A DNA stretch of 30,313 bases from a virus, in the IMG/VR virus record IMGVR_UViG_3300030101_001617, positions 1-30,313 of that record; one strand, 5' to 3'. Position 1 is the first letter of the stretch, and every line of letters starts with the position of its first letter. Positions 6,617 through 12,314 of this stretch are shown here, piece after piece. The position numbers were made by a program, and so were the translations under genes. Below the pieces are notes generated by a model. That model did not search any database, was not told where the DNA came from, and saw nothing but the letters and a program-made list of their open reading frames with translations.

Positions 6617-7367
6617 ACAAGAGCTACTAGAAAAAATGCAAGATGATTCGTTCTATTATGGTCATCTTGGTAAATACTGTTTGTCAAGCAGTTCAATAAA
6701 AAAACTTCTTATATCACCTATGAGTTACTATGACTCAGTTACTGGTAAAGAAAACAGTAATCAGGTGAACTTAGATATTGGTTGGTTATTCCATTTGGCA
6801 ATATTAGAGCCACACCTTTATGAAAGTCAAGTAGTGGTAGATGTTCAAGATAGAAAGACTAAAAAATATAAAGAAGCAGTAGAAAAATATAAAGACCAGA
6901 ATGTCAGGGTTTTCACAAAAAAAGAGGTTGGTATTGTACAGAAAATGGGCATGTCCTTCCATAACAATTCAAGAGCAAAAAGTTTATTAGATAAAACCGA
7001 GAAAGAAGTTCCAACCATTGGCAATCTATTTGGAGTACCATTTAGAGCTAAAGCAGATGCATTGGGATCGGATTATATAATAGATTTAAAAAGCACAAGT
7101 GATATTGATAGATTTTACTGGGAAGCAAAAAGATTTAGATACGACATCCAATGTTATATCTACTGCGAGTTATTTGGAATACCTAAAGATAATTTTACTT
7201 TTATTGCCATTGATAAGAGAGATGGTAGACTTGGATTGTATAAGGTATCTGATAAATCGTATGAAAACGCTATGGAAGATTGCAGGATGGCGATTCAAAG
7301 ATTTAATAAATACTTTATTGAAAAACAGGCAGAGGTTTATGACTTTTGCTTGGAGGGCATGATATGA
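6570..7367 (+). CDS. RecE/lambda-exonuclease-like PD-(D/E)XK nuclease
   Basis: The 265-residue protein shows the pattern of the RecE-type exonuclease domain (PDDEXK-like). SSSSIKKLLISPMSYYD at about 39-55 matches the 'SxSxLKxxxxSPxHY' entry motif, WLFHLAILEP with H75 follows, and the catalytic core is RAKADAL (D163) then YIIDLKST (D172, K174). The helix RYDIQCYIYCELFG corresponds to the conserved QxxxY motif. It would resect double-stranded ends 5' to 3' for single-strand annealing recombination. A possible annealing partner lies at 1939-2325. The start ATG 6570 gives a normal family length. The next gene overlaps by ATGA. Confidence 0.85.
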   Translation: MKEEKIRLLDRSLWDKQELLEKMQDDSFYYGHLGKYCLSSSSIKKLLISPMSYYDSVTGKENSNQVNLDIGWLFHLAILEPHLYESQVVVDVQDRKTKKYKEAVEKYKDQNVRVFTKKEVGIVQKMGMSFHNNSRAKSLLDKTEKEVPTIGNLFGVPFRAKADALGSDYIIDLKSTSDIDRFYWEAKRFRYDIQCYIYCELFGIPKDNFTFIAIDKRDGRLGLYKVSDKSYENAMEDCRMAIQRFNKYFIEKQAEVYDFCLEGMI

Positions 7368-7555
7368 TATATATTTCAAAAGAAGAGTGTTATAGAGATG
7401 CATTGGGGTTTATCCGTTCAGGATTAATCTCAGAGAATGAAATATCTCATCTTTTGGATTTTTACGAAGAAAACGAACACTACGAATGTTGTCAAGGCAT
7501 TTTAGAAGCGTATGAAGAAACAAAAAAGGACGAACTTCATCTCAACTATTCCTAG
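7364..7555 (+). CDS. Small conserved phage protein
   Basis: This 63-residue acidic protein starts MIYISKEECYRDALGF and continues with LISENEISHLLDFYEENEHY and ECCQGILEAYEE. It is probably all helical, and the second half has two adjacent cysteines. ATG 7364 is preferred to a TTG at 7346 because it gives the ATGA overlap usual here. It lies between a RecE-like nuclease and a DnaA-domain-like protein, so a replication-related role is possible but unsupported. Confidence 0.55.
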   Translation: MIYISKEECYRDALGFIRSGLISENEISHLLDFYEENEHYECCQGILEAYEETKKDELHLNYS

Positions 7556-7916
7556 AATAAAGGAACTTGTAGAAAAATATATAGAATCAGATTTATCCAC
7601 AAGATCGAGGGAAAGACATATTGTATACTGTAGAATGGTGTATTTTAAATTGTGTAGAGATTATACACAAAAGCCACTACGAGAGATAGCTGAATCTGTC
7701 GACAGAGATCATGCTACTGCACTTTATGGTATAAGGCAGTTTGCTAATTTAGTTGAGTGGGGTGAAGATAAATACATATACCTTTATAGGAGGGTAAAAA
7801 GAGACTTAGGAGCTAAAAATAAAAGTAGAGAAGAATATTTAGATTTTATACTTCATGATAGGATAAATCTAAGATCAGAAAACAAAGAACTAAAAAACAA
7901 AATTCAACAGTTATGA
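7512..7916 (+). CDS. DnaA domain IV-like DNA-binding protein
   Basis: The protein is 134 residues long. Residues 32-77 read SRERHIVYCRMVYFKLCRDY followed by PLREIAESVDRDHATALYGIRQF. This closely follows the C-terminal DNA-binding domain of bacterial DnaA, which ends in the DnaA signature 'GxRDHTTVLxAxxKI'. The ATPase domain of DnaA is absent, and the C-terminal part (105-134) is charged and coiled-coil-like. It may therefore bind DnaA boxes to steer host initiation or phage replication. A perfect DnaA box, TTATCCACA, lies within its own gene at 7593-7601. The start overlaps the previous gene by 44 bases. The family is well supported; the biological role is inferred. Confidence 0.8.
   Translation: MKKQKRTNFISTIPRIKELVEKYIESDLSTRSRERHIVYCRMVYFKLCRDYTQKPLREIAESVDRDHATALYGIRQFANLVEWGEDKYIYLYRRVKRDLGAKNKSREEYLDFILHDRINLRSENKELKNKIQQL
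7593..7601 (+). promoter_or_regulatory. Perfect DnaA box TTATCCACA inside the DnaA-like gene
   Basis: TTATCCACA is the consensus high-affinity DnaA box. It is the only exact copy I noticed, and it falls in the codons of residues 28-30 (LST) of the DnaA-domain-like protein. It could be a binding site for that protein or for host DnaA, or it could be chance. Confidence 0.35.
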
Positions 7917-7981
7917 TGTTAAAAACATTAGTTATCTGCGGTGTTATATTTTATGCATACATCGCATTTTTTATAGAATAG
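7913..7981 (+). CDS. Tiny membrane peptide
   Basis: A 22-residue frame, MMLKTLVICGVIFYAYIAFF plus IE, starts at ATG 7913 and shares ATGA with the end of the DnaA-like gene. It ends one base before the small terminase start. It is a single membrane span. Its coupling to both neighbours suggests translation, but at this length chance cannot be excluded. Confidence 0.35.
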   Translation: MMLKTLVICGVIFYAYIAFFIE

Positions 7982-7982
7982 T

Positions 7983-8348
7983 ATGAGTGAGCAGGGAAAA
8001 AGACCAATGAATAAGAAAGTTGATGGCAGACGTAACAACGGAGCTGTCAAAGGGGTCTCTAGAGGTCAAGGGAGACCTCGTAAGACCGCCAATATGGATA
8101 TTAATGGTATGACCCTTAACGCTATGAAAAAAGCGTTTGGAAGCGAGGAAAAGGCTTGGATAGAAGTAGCAAAACTTGCCAAGGGAGGATCAGTTCAACA
8201 CTGGAAGTGGTTGTTAGAATATAGATATGGTAGACCGAAAGAGCAACAGGAACTTAAAATAGACACTAAAATAAATATTCCAGTGATAGACTTTTCTCAA
8301 CCTAAAACTATAGATATAACCCCTGAGCCAGAGAAACTAGAAGAATGA
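7983..8348 (+). CDS. Putative terminase small subunit
   Basis: This 121-residue basic protein lies 5' of the large terminase, with one nuclease gene between. The N-terminus is Lys/Arg/Gly-rich (GRRNNGAVKGVSRGQGRPRK). The core has AMKKAFGSEEKAWIEVAKLA and SVQHWKWLLEYRYGRPKEQQ, a motif common to small terminase-like proteins of Bacteroidota and marine phages. It should recognise the phage DNA for packaging and load the large subunit. No classical N-terminal helix-turn-helix is obvious, so DNA binding may rely on the basic tail. The call rests on position and on the W-x-LLEYRYGRPxE motif. Confidence 0.65.
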   Translation: MSEQGKRPMNKKVDGRRNNGAVKGVSRGQGRPRKTANMDINGMTLNAMKKAFGSEEKAWIEVAKLAKGGSVQHWKWLLEYRYGRPKEQQELKIDTKINIPVIDFSQPKTIDITPEPEKLEE

Positions 8349-8779
8349 TTGATACATTTTGGTCTGACTTAAAAAGAGGAAAGCAAGTGGAGCGAATGGC
8401 TTTAGATTTAATCCACACAAAATATCCTAGTGCTTATATCATTGATGGATACAATAAGTTTTGGGATATTTACGTTCCAGAGTTAGAAGTTGGCATTGAA
8501 GTTAAGTTTGATGAAAAATCTAAGTATACTGGTAATATTGTAGTAGAAATAGCATTTAATGGAACAAAGTCTGCTCTATGTGTGACTAAGGCGAAGTATT
8601 GGATGTTTTATGATGGTTATGGTTTTGTAGTAATAAAACCTGATAGAATATGGGATTGTATAAATGACAATAAATTAGTGCCTGTAAATTTTATAGGAAA
8701 GGGAGATACAAAACAAAAAACTGCTTATCTGATAAAGAAAAGCATTTTGTATCAATACAAAGAATATGGAGAAAGTTGA
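8345..8779 (+). CDS. PD-(D/E)XK endonuclease (resolvase-like) in the terminase operon
   Basis: The 144-residue protein has a compact PD-(D/E)XK core: E16 in the first helix (VERMALDLIHTKYP), D41 in FWDIYVPELEVG, and the E52-x-K54 pair in GIEVKFDEKS. A strand rich in aromatics and basic residues follows (SALCVTKAKYWMFYDGYGFV). Phages often carry such a nuclease for resolving branched DNA or for host DNA breakdown. Here it sits between the small and large terminase genes and overlaps both, by 4 and 14 bases, so it is made together with the packaging motor. It could trim branched concatemers before packaging. The family is well supported; the substrate is unknown. Confidence 0.75.
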   Translation: MIDTFWSDLKRGKQVERMALDLIHTKYPSAYIIDGYNKFWDIYVPELEVGIEVKFDEKSKYTGNIVVEIAFNGTKSALCVTKAKYWMFYDGYGFVVIKPDRIWDCINDNKLVPVNFIGKGDTKQKTAYLIKKSILYQYKEYGES

Positions 8780-9977
8780 GCTTAATGAGAAATACCAATC
8801 TCTTTTCAAAAGTGACACTAGGTATAATGTTATAACTGGAGGTAGGGGTTCTGGAAAATCTTTTGCAGTAGCAGTGTTTCTTGTACTGCTTACTTATGAG
8901 AAAAACAATAAAGTTCTATTTACTAGATTTACTATGACCTCTGCGGGTATGAGTATCATTCCTGAGTTTATAGAGAAGCTAGAACTTATGGGGGTTGCCA
9001 ATCAATTCAGTATCACAAAGACTGAAATCATAAACAATCTAACAGGGAGTTCAATATACTTCTCTGGTATCAGAACTGCAAGTGGAGACCAGACTGCAAA
9101 GCTTAAATCTATCAGTGGTATAAATACCTTTGTGCTGGATGAAGCAGAGGAGCTTACTGATGAAGAGAGCTTTGACAAGATTGATTATTCTATTCGTGCC
9201 AAGGGTGTAAAGAACAGATGCTTGTTAATTCTAAACCCTACTACAAGAGAACATTGGATTTACCAGAGGTTTTATCAGAACAGAGATATTCCAGATGGAT
9301 TTAATGGTCATAAGGAAAATGTGAATTATATACATACCACTTACATGGACAATTTATCACACCTAAGTGACTCTTTTGTCAAGCAGGTTGAGACGATGAA
9401 AGTTCGTAGACCTGATAAATTTAAGCATCAGATAATGGGAGGTTGGTTACAAAGAGCAGAGGGTGTTGTCTTTACCGATTGGCAAGTTGGACAATTTAAT
9501 GAGGATATAGATTTAAAGGCATGGGGATTGGACTGGGGATTCTCACGAGACAGTTCGGCTCTTGTAAGAGTAGCAATCGATAAAGATAGAAAAATAATAT
9601 GGGCAAAAGAATATCTGTATAAAAAAGGATTGGTTACTTCTAATCTATATGATGAATGCATCAGACACGCAGGAAAGGAGCTAATAATCTGCGATAACTC
9701 TGAGCCACGCTTAATTGCCGAATTGTCAGCCAGAGGTCTTAATTTAAGTCCCACGATAAAAAAGAAAGGTAGTATCTTATCTGGTATTGCACTTATGCAA
9801 GACTATACGATAAATGTAGATGGAGAGAACTTAGTCAAAGAGTTCAATAACTATTCTTGGGCTATCAATGGTATAAAACCGATTGATTCCTACAACCATT
9901 TGATTGACAGCCTTCGATACGCAGTTCAATATATGCTTACTCGTTCAGTGCCTAAAGGAATGTATATTGTAAAATAA
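8766..9977 (+). CDS. terL: Terminase large subunit (PBSX/Terminase_3 type)
   Basis: This 403-residue protein is the DNA-packaging motor and nuclease. The ATPase domain has Walker A GGRGSGKS at 25-32 and Walker B FVLDEAEE at 122-129 with E126. The RNase H-like nuclease domain has three aspartates in the usual spacing: D256 in WGLDWGFS, D310 in IICDNSEP and D381 in HLIDSLRYA. The order and length match terminases of the PBSX group. It docks on the portal, encoded far away at 26753. It is the last gene of the early/replication block; a promoter starts within two bases of its stop and a terminator follows at 10083. The ATG 8766 overlaps the nuclease gene. Confidence 0.95.
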   Translation: MEKVELNEKYQSLFKSDTRYNVITGGRGSGKSFAVAVFLVLLTYEKNNKVLFTRFTMTSAGMSIIPEFIEKLELMGVANQFSITKTEIINNLTGSSIYFSGIRTASGDQTAKLKSISGINTFVLDEAEELTDEESFDKIDYSIRAKGVKNRCLLILNPTTREHWIYQRFYQNRDIPDGFNGHKENVNYIHTTYMDNLSHLSDSFVKQVETMKVRRPDKFKHQIMGGWLQRAEGVVFTDWQVGQFNEDIDLKAWGLDWGFSRDSSALVRVAIDKDRKIIWAKEYLYKKGLVTSNLYDECIRHAGKELIICDNSEPRLIAELSARGLNLSPTIKKKGSILSGIALMQDYTINVDGENLVKEFNNYSWAINGIKPIDSYNHLIDSLRYAVQYMLTRSVPKGMYIVK

Positions 9978-9978
9978 T

Positions 9979-10009
9979 TTTGGTATTGTAAAAATATTTT
10001 ATATCTTAG
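9979..10009 (+). promoter_or_regulatory. Bacteroidota-type promoter after the terminase gene
   Basis: TTTG at 9979-9982, 19 bases, then TATCTTAG at 10002-10009. The -7 box has one change from TAnnTTTG. It reads toward a terminator only about 75-100 bases away, with no gene longer than 6 codons in between. It lacks the TCCATGTGAC word found at the other promoters. Confidence 0.5.
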
Positions 10010-10015
10010 ACATGA

Positions 10016-10112
10016 AATTTCTTTACTTTTAATAAATATATTAGTTTTTTCATTGAAATTGTTTTAGTTAGTAATTAGTTTGAGCCACTCTTCGGAGTGG
10101 TTCTTTTTTTTT
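10016..10112 (+). ncRNA. Candidate small RNA between a promoter and a terminator
   Basis: The promoter at 9979-10009 predicts a start near 10016 and the strong terminator ends at 10112, leaving a transcript of about 95-100 bases. The stretch holds only a 6-codon frame (ATG 10012, which may precede the start) and is AT-rich before the final hairpin. It could be a small regulatory RNA, or only a short leader before termination. This is inferred from the signals alone. Confidence 0.3.
10083..10112 (+). terminator. Intrinsic terminator after the terminase operon
   Basis: AGCCACTC and GAGTGGTT form an 8-pair stem (one G-U) closed by a TTCG tetraloop, then C and a run of nine Ts. It ends the replication/packaging transcription unit. 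Confidence 0.85.
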
Positions 10113-10125
10113 ACACATAATCAAA

Positions 10126-10144
10126 ATGTTAAAGTTTTGTTAAA
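10126..10144 (+). repeat. 19-base upstream repeat, copy 1 of 3
   Basis: ATGTTAAAGTTTTGTTAAA occurs exactly at 10126, 10612 and 12196, in each case just upstream of a predicted promoter. Within the unit the word TGTTAAA occurs twice, 11 bases apart. Copy 1 ends 3 bases before the -33 TTTG. A regulator site or an UP-like element is likely. Confidence 0.8.
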
Positions 10145-10147
10145 ATA

Positions 10148-10178
10148 TTTGTCACATGGAAAAATCATTGTATGTTTG
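10148..10178 (+). promoter_or_regulatory. Promoter with overlapping GTCACATGGA operator-like site
   Basis: TTTG at 10148-10151, 19 bases, TATGTTTG at 10171-10178: a full consensus match. GTCACATGGA (10151-10160), the reverse complement of TCCATGTGAC, begins at the last base of the -33 box, where a bound protein would block polymerase. Expected start near 10185. Confidence 0.7.
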
Positions 10179-10298
10179 TGTCAGCAATTTTGCTACATAA
10201 TTTAATACCTAGAAAAATTCGAAAGATTCAATTTAATTAAAAGTAATGGGGATATTATCTTAGATATAGAAGCCAATACCCTTGAAGAAAAACAAAAA

Positions 10299-10535
10299 TT
10301 GGTTGGTGGTTTAATTGGTAAAAGAGCATCTAAAAGTACAGATGATGTATTGGCTGTATACCATGAAAATGCGATTGGAGCAAAGTCACCAAAAAACAAA
10401 GTAGCTAGTAGCTTTTTTGGTTTTACAATTTTTGGGGATGTTTTAATTGAAATTAGAAACGAAAAATTTGTTAAGCCATTTGAAGAACACATTTGTAAGT
10501 GGTCTGCAGTGCATCAAATGATTGAAAGTAATTAA
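10299..10535 (+). CDS. Small protein of unknown function with unclear start
   Basis: The frame is open from 10206 (after TAA 10203-10205) to TAA 10533-10535 but contains no ATG or GTG before the TTG at 10299. I give the TTG-started 78-residue form (MVGGLIGKRASKSTDDVL), although the upstream codons also look coding (NGDIILDIEANTLEEKQKL). The body has AVYHENAIGAKSPKNKVASS, then FFGFTIFGDVLIEIRNEKF and a C-terminal CKWSAVHQMIESN. A full-consensus promoter lies upstream, with the start of transcription expected near 10185, so an N-terminal extension would be transcribed. Either a rare start codon (ATT or ATC are available) is used, or a small indel has separated the ATG. The family is not recognised. 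Confidence 0.5.
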   Translation: MVGGLIGKRASKSTDDVLAVYHENAIGAKSPKNKVASSFFGFTIFGDVLIEIRNEKFVKPFEEHICKWSAVHQMIESN

Positions 10536-10571
10536 GCTGACAAAGTTCTTGGGTACACTATCAGCTTTCTA

Positions 10572-10599
10572 AAGGGTGACAGAGATGTTGCCCTTTTTT
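10572..10599 (+). terminator. Intrinsic terminator
   Basis: AAGGGTGAC and GTTGCCCTT form a 9-pair stem with two G-U pairs around AGAGAT, followed by Ts to 10599. An additional inverted repeat, AAGCTGA (10534-10540) with TCAGCTT (10561-10567), overlaps the preceding stop codon. It isolates the gene at 10299 from the next unit. Confidence 0.75.
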
Positions 10600-10611
10600 C
10601 ATTATATTGAA

Positions 10612-10630
10612 ATGTTAAAGTTTTGTTAAA
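10612..10630 (+). repeat. 19-base upstream repeat, copy 2 of 3
   Basis: Exact copy of ATGTTAAAGTTTTGTTAAA. It is followed by further degenerate words (TGTTAG, TGTCAC) at roughly helical spacing before the -33 box at 10643, so this promoter may carry an extended binding array. Confidence 0.8.
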
Positions 10631-10642
10631 GTTTGTGTTAGT

Positions 10643-10673
10643 TTTGTCACATGGAGATTTATTGCTACTTTAG
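10643..10673 (+). promoter_or_regulatory. Promoter of the 10697-12083 operon with GTCACATGGA site
   Basis: TTTG at 10643-10646, 19 bases, TACTTTAG at 10666-10673 (one change from consensus). GTCACATGGA occupies 10646-10655, in the same place and orientation as in the promoter at 10148. Expected start near 10680, 17 bases before ATG 10697. Confidence 0.65.
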
Positions 10674-10696
10674 TGACTCATTAAAACAATACAATT

Positions 10697-10972
10697 ATGA
10701 CTATTACATTAGAACAAATTCTGAACAAGGTATCAAACGGAAAGGTATTCTCTGCTGAGTTTATCAAGAAGGATGGTACTGTAAGAACTATGAAAGCTAG
10801 GACTGGAGTAGTTAAGCATCTTAAAGGTGGATCACTTGCTTTTGATCCTGTAAAGAAAAAACTTATCCCTGTGTTTGATATGGATAAACAGTCTTACAAG
10901 TTTATCAACTTCAATACACTTCAATGGATTAAGATAGCTGGAAAAAAATATACTAACTTTAATAATAAATAA
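10697..10972 (+). CDS. WYL_2-like small SH3-fold phage protein
   Basis: The 91-residue product contains FSAEFIKKDGTVRTMKARTG, VKHLKGGSLAFDPVKKKLIP, VFDMDKQSYKFINFNTLQ and WIKIAGKKY. This series of short strands, with 'KKDGTxRxMxxRxGV' and 'VxDxxxxxYRxInLxTL', is the pattern of the Sm-like/SH3 barrel family listed as WYL_2 (PF10902), common in tailed phages and of unknown role. It is the first gene of a six-gene operon with its own promoter at 10643. Proteins of this type are small and basic and may bind nucleic acid or a host regulator; that is inference. Confidence 0.75.
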   Translation: MTITLEQILNKVSNGKVFSAEFIKKDGTVRTMKARTGVVKHLKGGSLAFDPVKKKLIPVFDMDKQSYKFINFNTLQWIKIAGKKYTNFNNK

Positions 10973-10974
10973 TT

Positions 10975-11154
10975 ATGACTTTATTAGACGCAATGCAACT
11001 TGGTGAATGTGGAGATGAAATTATCTATTTACTTAATGAAATAAAAGATTCAGTAACAAGCGATGATTTTGAAGATGAAAACCATAAACTTGAATATATT
11101 GATGATTCAATAACTATGATAAAAAATGAACTAACAAAACTACAATTAAAGTAA
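10975..11154 (+). CDS. Small acidic protein of unknown function
   Basis: This 59-residue frame starts at ATG 10975, two bases after the previous stop, and ends two bases before the next ATG. The product, MTLLDAMQLGECGDEIIYLL followed by NEIKDSVTSDDFEDENHKL, is strongly acidic and probably two helices. Acidic small early phage proteins sometimes act as DNA mimics or host-enzyme inhibitors, but nothing specific supports that here. The tight operon spacing on both sides is the main evidence for a real gene. Confidence 0.6.
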   Translation: MTLLDAMQLGECGDEIIYLLNEIKDSVTSDDFEDENHKLEYIDDSITMIKNELTKLQLK

Positions 11155-11156
11155 TC

Positions 11157-11423
11157 ATGACGAAAGTAATAACAAGCACTCAGTTAATGGAAACTGAAAT
11201 CATGTTGGATAATGAATCTTATATGGTTTGGGAGTACACGAACACCAAAAACGAAAGGATTATATCAATTATGGATAACAGAGGTTTCGATGTTAGTTAC
11301 AAATACTCTGTGATAGATCATGGAGAAATACTTAATCAGTCATTGCTTTATTGTAGTGATCCAGAAGAGTATGTAGAAGAACAGTTTAACGATTTTAAAA
11401 TAAAATACAATGGCAACAAATAA
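11157..11423 (+). CDS. Small protein of unknown function
   Basis: The 88-residue protein begins MTKVITSTQLMETEIMLDNE, with SYMVWEYTNTKNERIISIMD and the segment SYKYSVIDHGEILNQSLLY, and ends with an acidic helix EEYVEEQFNDFKIKYNGNK. Several short strands are followed by a helix, so it is probably a compact alpha/beta fold. No family is recognised. It overlaps the next gene by 14 bases, which argues for translational coupling in the operon. Confidence 0.65.
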   Translation: MTKVITSTQLMETEIMLDNESYMVWEYTNTKNERIISIMDNRGFDVSYKYSVIDHGEILNQSLLYCSDPEEYVEEQFNDFKIKYNGNK

Positions 11424-11622
11424 AGAAGTAGTATTCGCAAGATTAGAGGTAACTAGGTTTTATAAAGACCTAACACCAGATCAACAGAACGAAATGAAAC
11501 GAACTTTGAGATATATTTTATCAGGAGGGGAAAGAATGACTGAGTTCATGGAAGCTAGTCATATGGTTGATAGGATTGATCCTGTTCAGCAGATAAGAAA
11601 TATTTGGAGTTTAAAATCATAA
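11410..11622 (+). CDS. Small helical protein of unknown function
   Basis: A 70-residue protein, MATNKEVVFARLEVTRFYKD, LTPDQQNEMKRTLRYILSGG then ERMTEFMEASHMVDRIDPVQ. It reads as three or four helices with balanced charge. No family is recognised. The start lies inside the previous gene, and the following gene begins three bases after the stop. Confidence 0.6.
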   Translation: MATNKEVVFARLEVTRFYKDLTPDQQNEMKRTLRYILSGGERMTEFMEASHMVDRIDPVQQIRNIWSLKS

Positions 11623-11625
11623 GAC

Positions 11626-11865
11626 ATGGATAAAGTAAAAGAAAAAAAATATAAAAAAGAATATCGTAATCTAGAGAAGTTTCTCGATGAGAATGTGCCA
11701 TCCTATACAGTACAACATATAGTTAAACTGTCTATAGATTTGCCAAAAAATGGGAGAAAGCAGATAATATCTATACTGGTGGCTTCAATGCTTGATGGAA
11801 AAAATCAAAAGGATGCTGAGGATCATTACAATAAAATTTGTGATACACTTTACGATATAAAATGA
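11626..11865 (+). CDS. Small basic helical protein of unknown function
   Basis: The 79-residue product starts with a Lys-rich stretch (MDKVKEKKYKKEYRNLEKFL), continues with SYTVQHIVKLSIDLPKNGRK and QIISILVASMLDGKNQKDAE, and ends in a helix with NKICDTLYDIK. It is basic at the front and amphipathic later, so nucleic-acid binding is possible. No family is recognised. Its stop overlaps the next ATG as ATGA. Confidence 0.6.
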   Translation: MDKVKEKKYKKEYRNLEKFLDENVPSYTVQHIVKLSIDLPKNGRKQIISILVASMLDGKNQKDAEDHYNKICDTLYDIK

Positions 11866-12083
11866 ATAATTCAACCACAGAAGAAATCTTTTGGGAAGAG
11901 GAAGTACCAAAGATTATAGAGATGACTCAAGGAAATATCATAAATGAGTTTAGAGAACTGGTTGTTCAAAACATGCAACCCCCAAGTGATATGGAAGCAT
12001 TTGAGGATATATTTTTAGACAACAGAGAATTTATTATCGACAGGATTTGTGAATCTATTAGGTTAGAATTTAGTGACCCATAA
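11862..12083 (+). CDS. Small strongly acidic protein, possible DNA mimic
   Basis: This 73-residue protein is rich in Glu and Asp: MNNSTTEEIFWEEEVPKIIE, then NEFRELVVQNMQPPSDMEAF, EDIFLDNREFIIDRICESIR and LEFSDP. Acidic residues clearly outnumber basic ones. Small acidic helical proteins in phage early operons can mimic DNA and block host nucleases, polymerases or nucleoid proteins. Here that is only a hypothesis from composition. It is the last gene of the operon started at 10643; a repeat array and a terminator follow at once. Confidence 0.6.
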   Translation: MNNSTTEEIFWEEEVPKIIEMTQGNIINEFRELVVQNMQPPSDMEAFEDIFLDNREFIIDRICESIRLEFSDP

Positions 12084-12142
12084 ATTCAATAGGTGTAAAT
12101 TTAATACCCTGACAATTCAATACCCATAAATTCAATACCCCC
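12083..12142 (+). repeat. Four-unit 15-base tandem repeat ending in a terminator
   Basis: Units begin at 12083, 12098, 12114 and 12129 with the core AATTCAATACCC (first unit ...AATAGG, second AATTTAATACCC). Spacings are 15, 16 and 15 bases. The first and fourth units share CCCATAAATTCAATA exactly (12077-12091 and 12123-12137). The last CCC forms part of the terminator stem. Iteron-like binding sites or simple slippage could explain it. Confidence 0.7.
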
Positions 12143-12160
12143 AATTTCGGGGGTTTTTTT
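12137..12160 (+). terminator. Intrinsic terminator of the 10697-12083 operon
   Basis: ACCCCC and GGGGGT pair around AATTTC, followed by seven Ts. The 5' arm is built from the last tandem-repeat unit. Confidence 0.85.
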
Positions 12161-12195
12161 CTGGTCAAAGCTTTCTATTTGACATAATAATTAAT

Positions 12196-12214
12196 ATGTT
12201 AAAGTTTTGTTAAA
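12196..12214 (+). repeat. 19-base upstream repeat, copy 3 of 3
   Basis: Exact copy of ATGTTAAAGTTTTGTTAAA in the gap between the terminator at 12160 and the next gene at 12312. It is followed by TCCATGTGTC (12232-12241). The spacing to the -33 box is 30 bases, longer than at copies 1 and 2. Confidence 0.75.
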
Positions 12215-12244
12215 ATTTACCTTTTCTTATTTCCATGTGTCGTA

Positions 12245-12275
12245 TTTGTCATTTAAATTTTTACTTTTACGGGTG
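12245..12275 (+). promoter_or_regulatory. Weak candidate promoter of the 12312-13489 operon
   Basis: TTTG at 12245-12248 and, exactly 19 bases later, TACGGGTG at 12268-12275, with two changes from TAnnTTTG. TCCATGTGTC lies three bases upstream of the -33. The arrangement copies the good promoters, but the -7 match is poor, so an activator may be needed or the true start may lie elsewhere. Confidence 0.35.
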
Positions 12276-12293
12276 TAAACATTAATTAAGTAT

Positions 12294-12314
12294 TAACTAA
12301 AATTTAAAACAATG
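12294..12314 (+). repeat. Duplicated translation leader, copy 1
   Basis: Twenty bases, TAACTAAAATTTAAAACAAT, plus the G of the start codon are repeated exactly at 12461-12481, in front of the next gene. Both copies end with the ATG. The leader is A-rich without a Shine-Dalgarno sequence, as is usual in Bacteroidota. Duplication of a gene with its leader, or a shared control signal, would explain it. Confidence 0.7.

Noticed and set aside
9428-9754. A 108-codon - strand frame within the large terminase gene
   Set aside because: It lies wholly within a certain gene with catalytic motifs; a shadow of that gene's codon pattern.
10202-10492. A 96-codon - strand frame opposite the gene at 10299
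   Set aside because: It is the mirror of a coding-looking + frame, there is no promoter on that strand, and all other genes are on the + strand.
12178-12200. TTGACA followed by TAATAT as a sigma-70 E. coli-type promoter
   Set aside because: The spacing is far too short, and the host type appears to use the Bacteroidota consensus.
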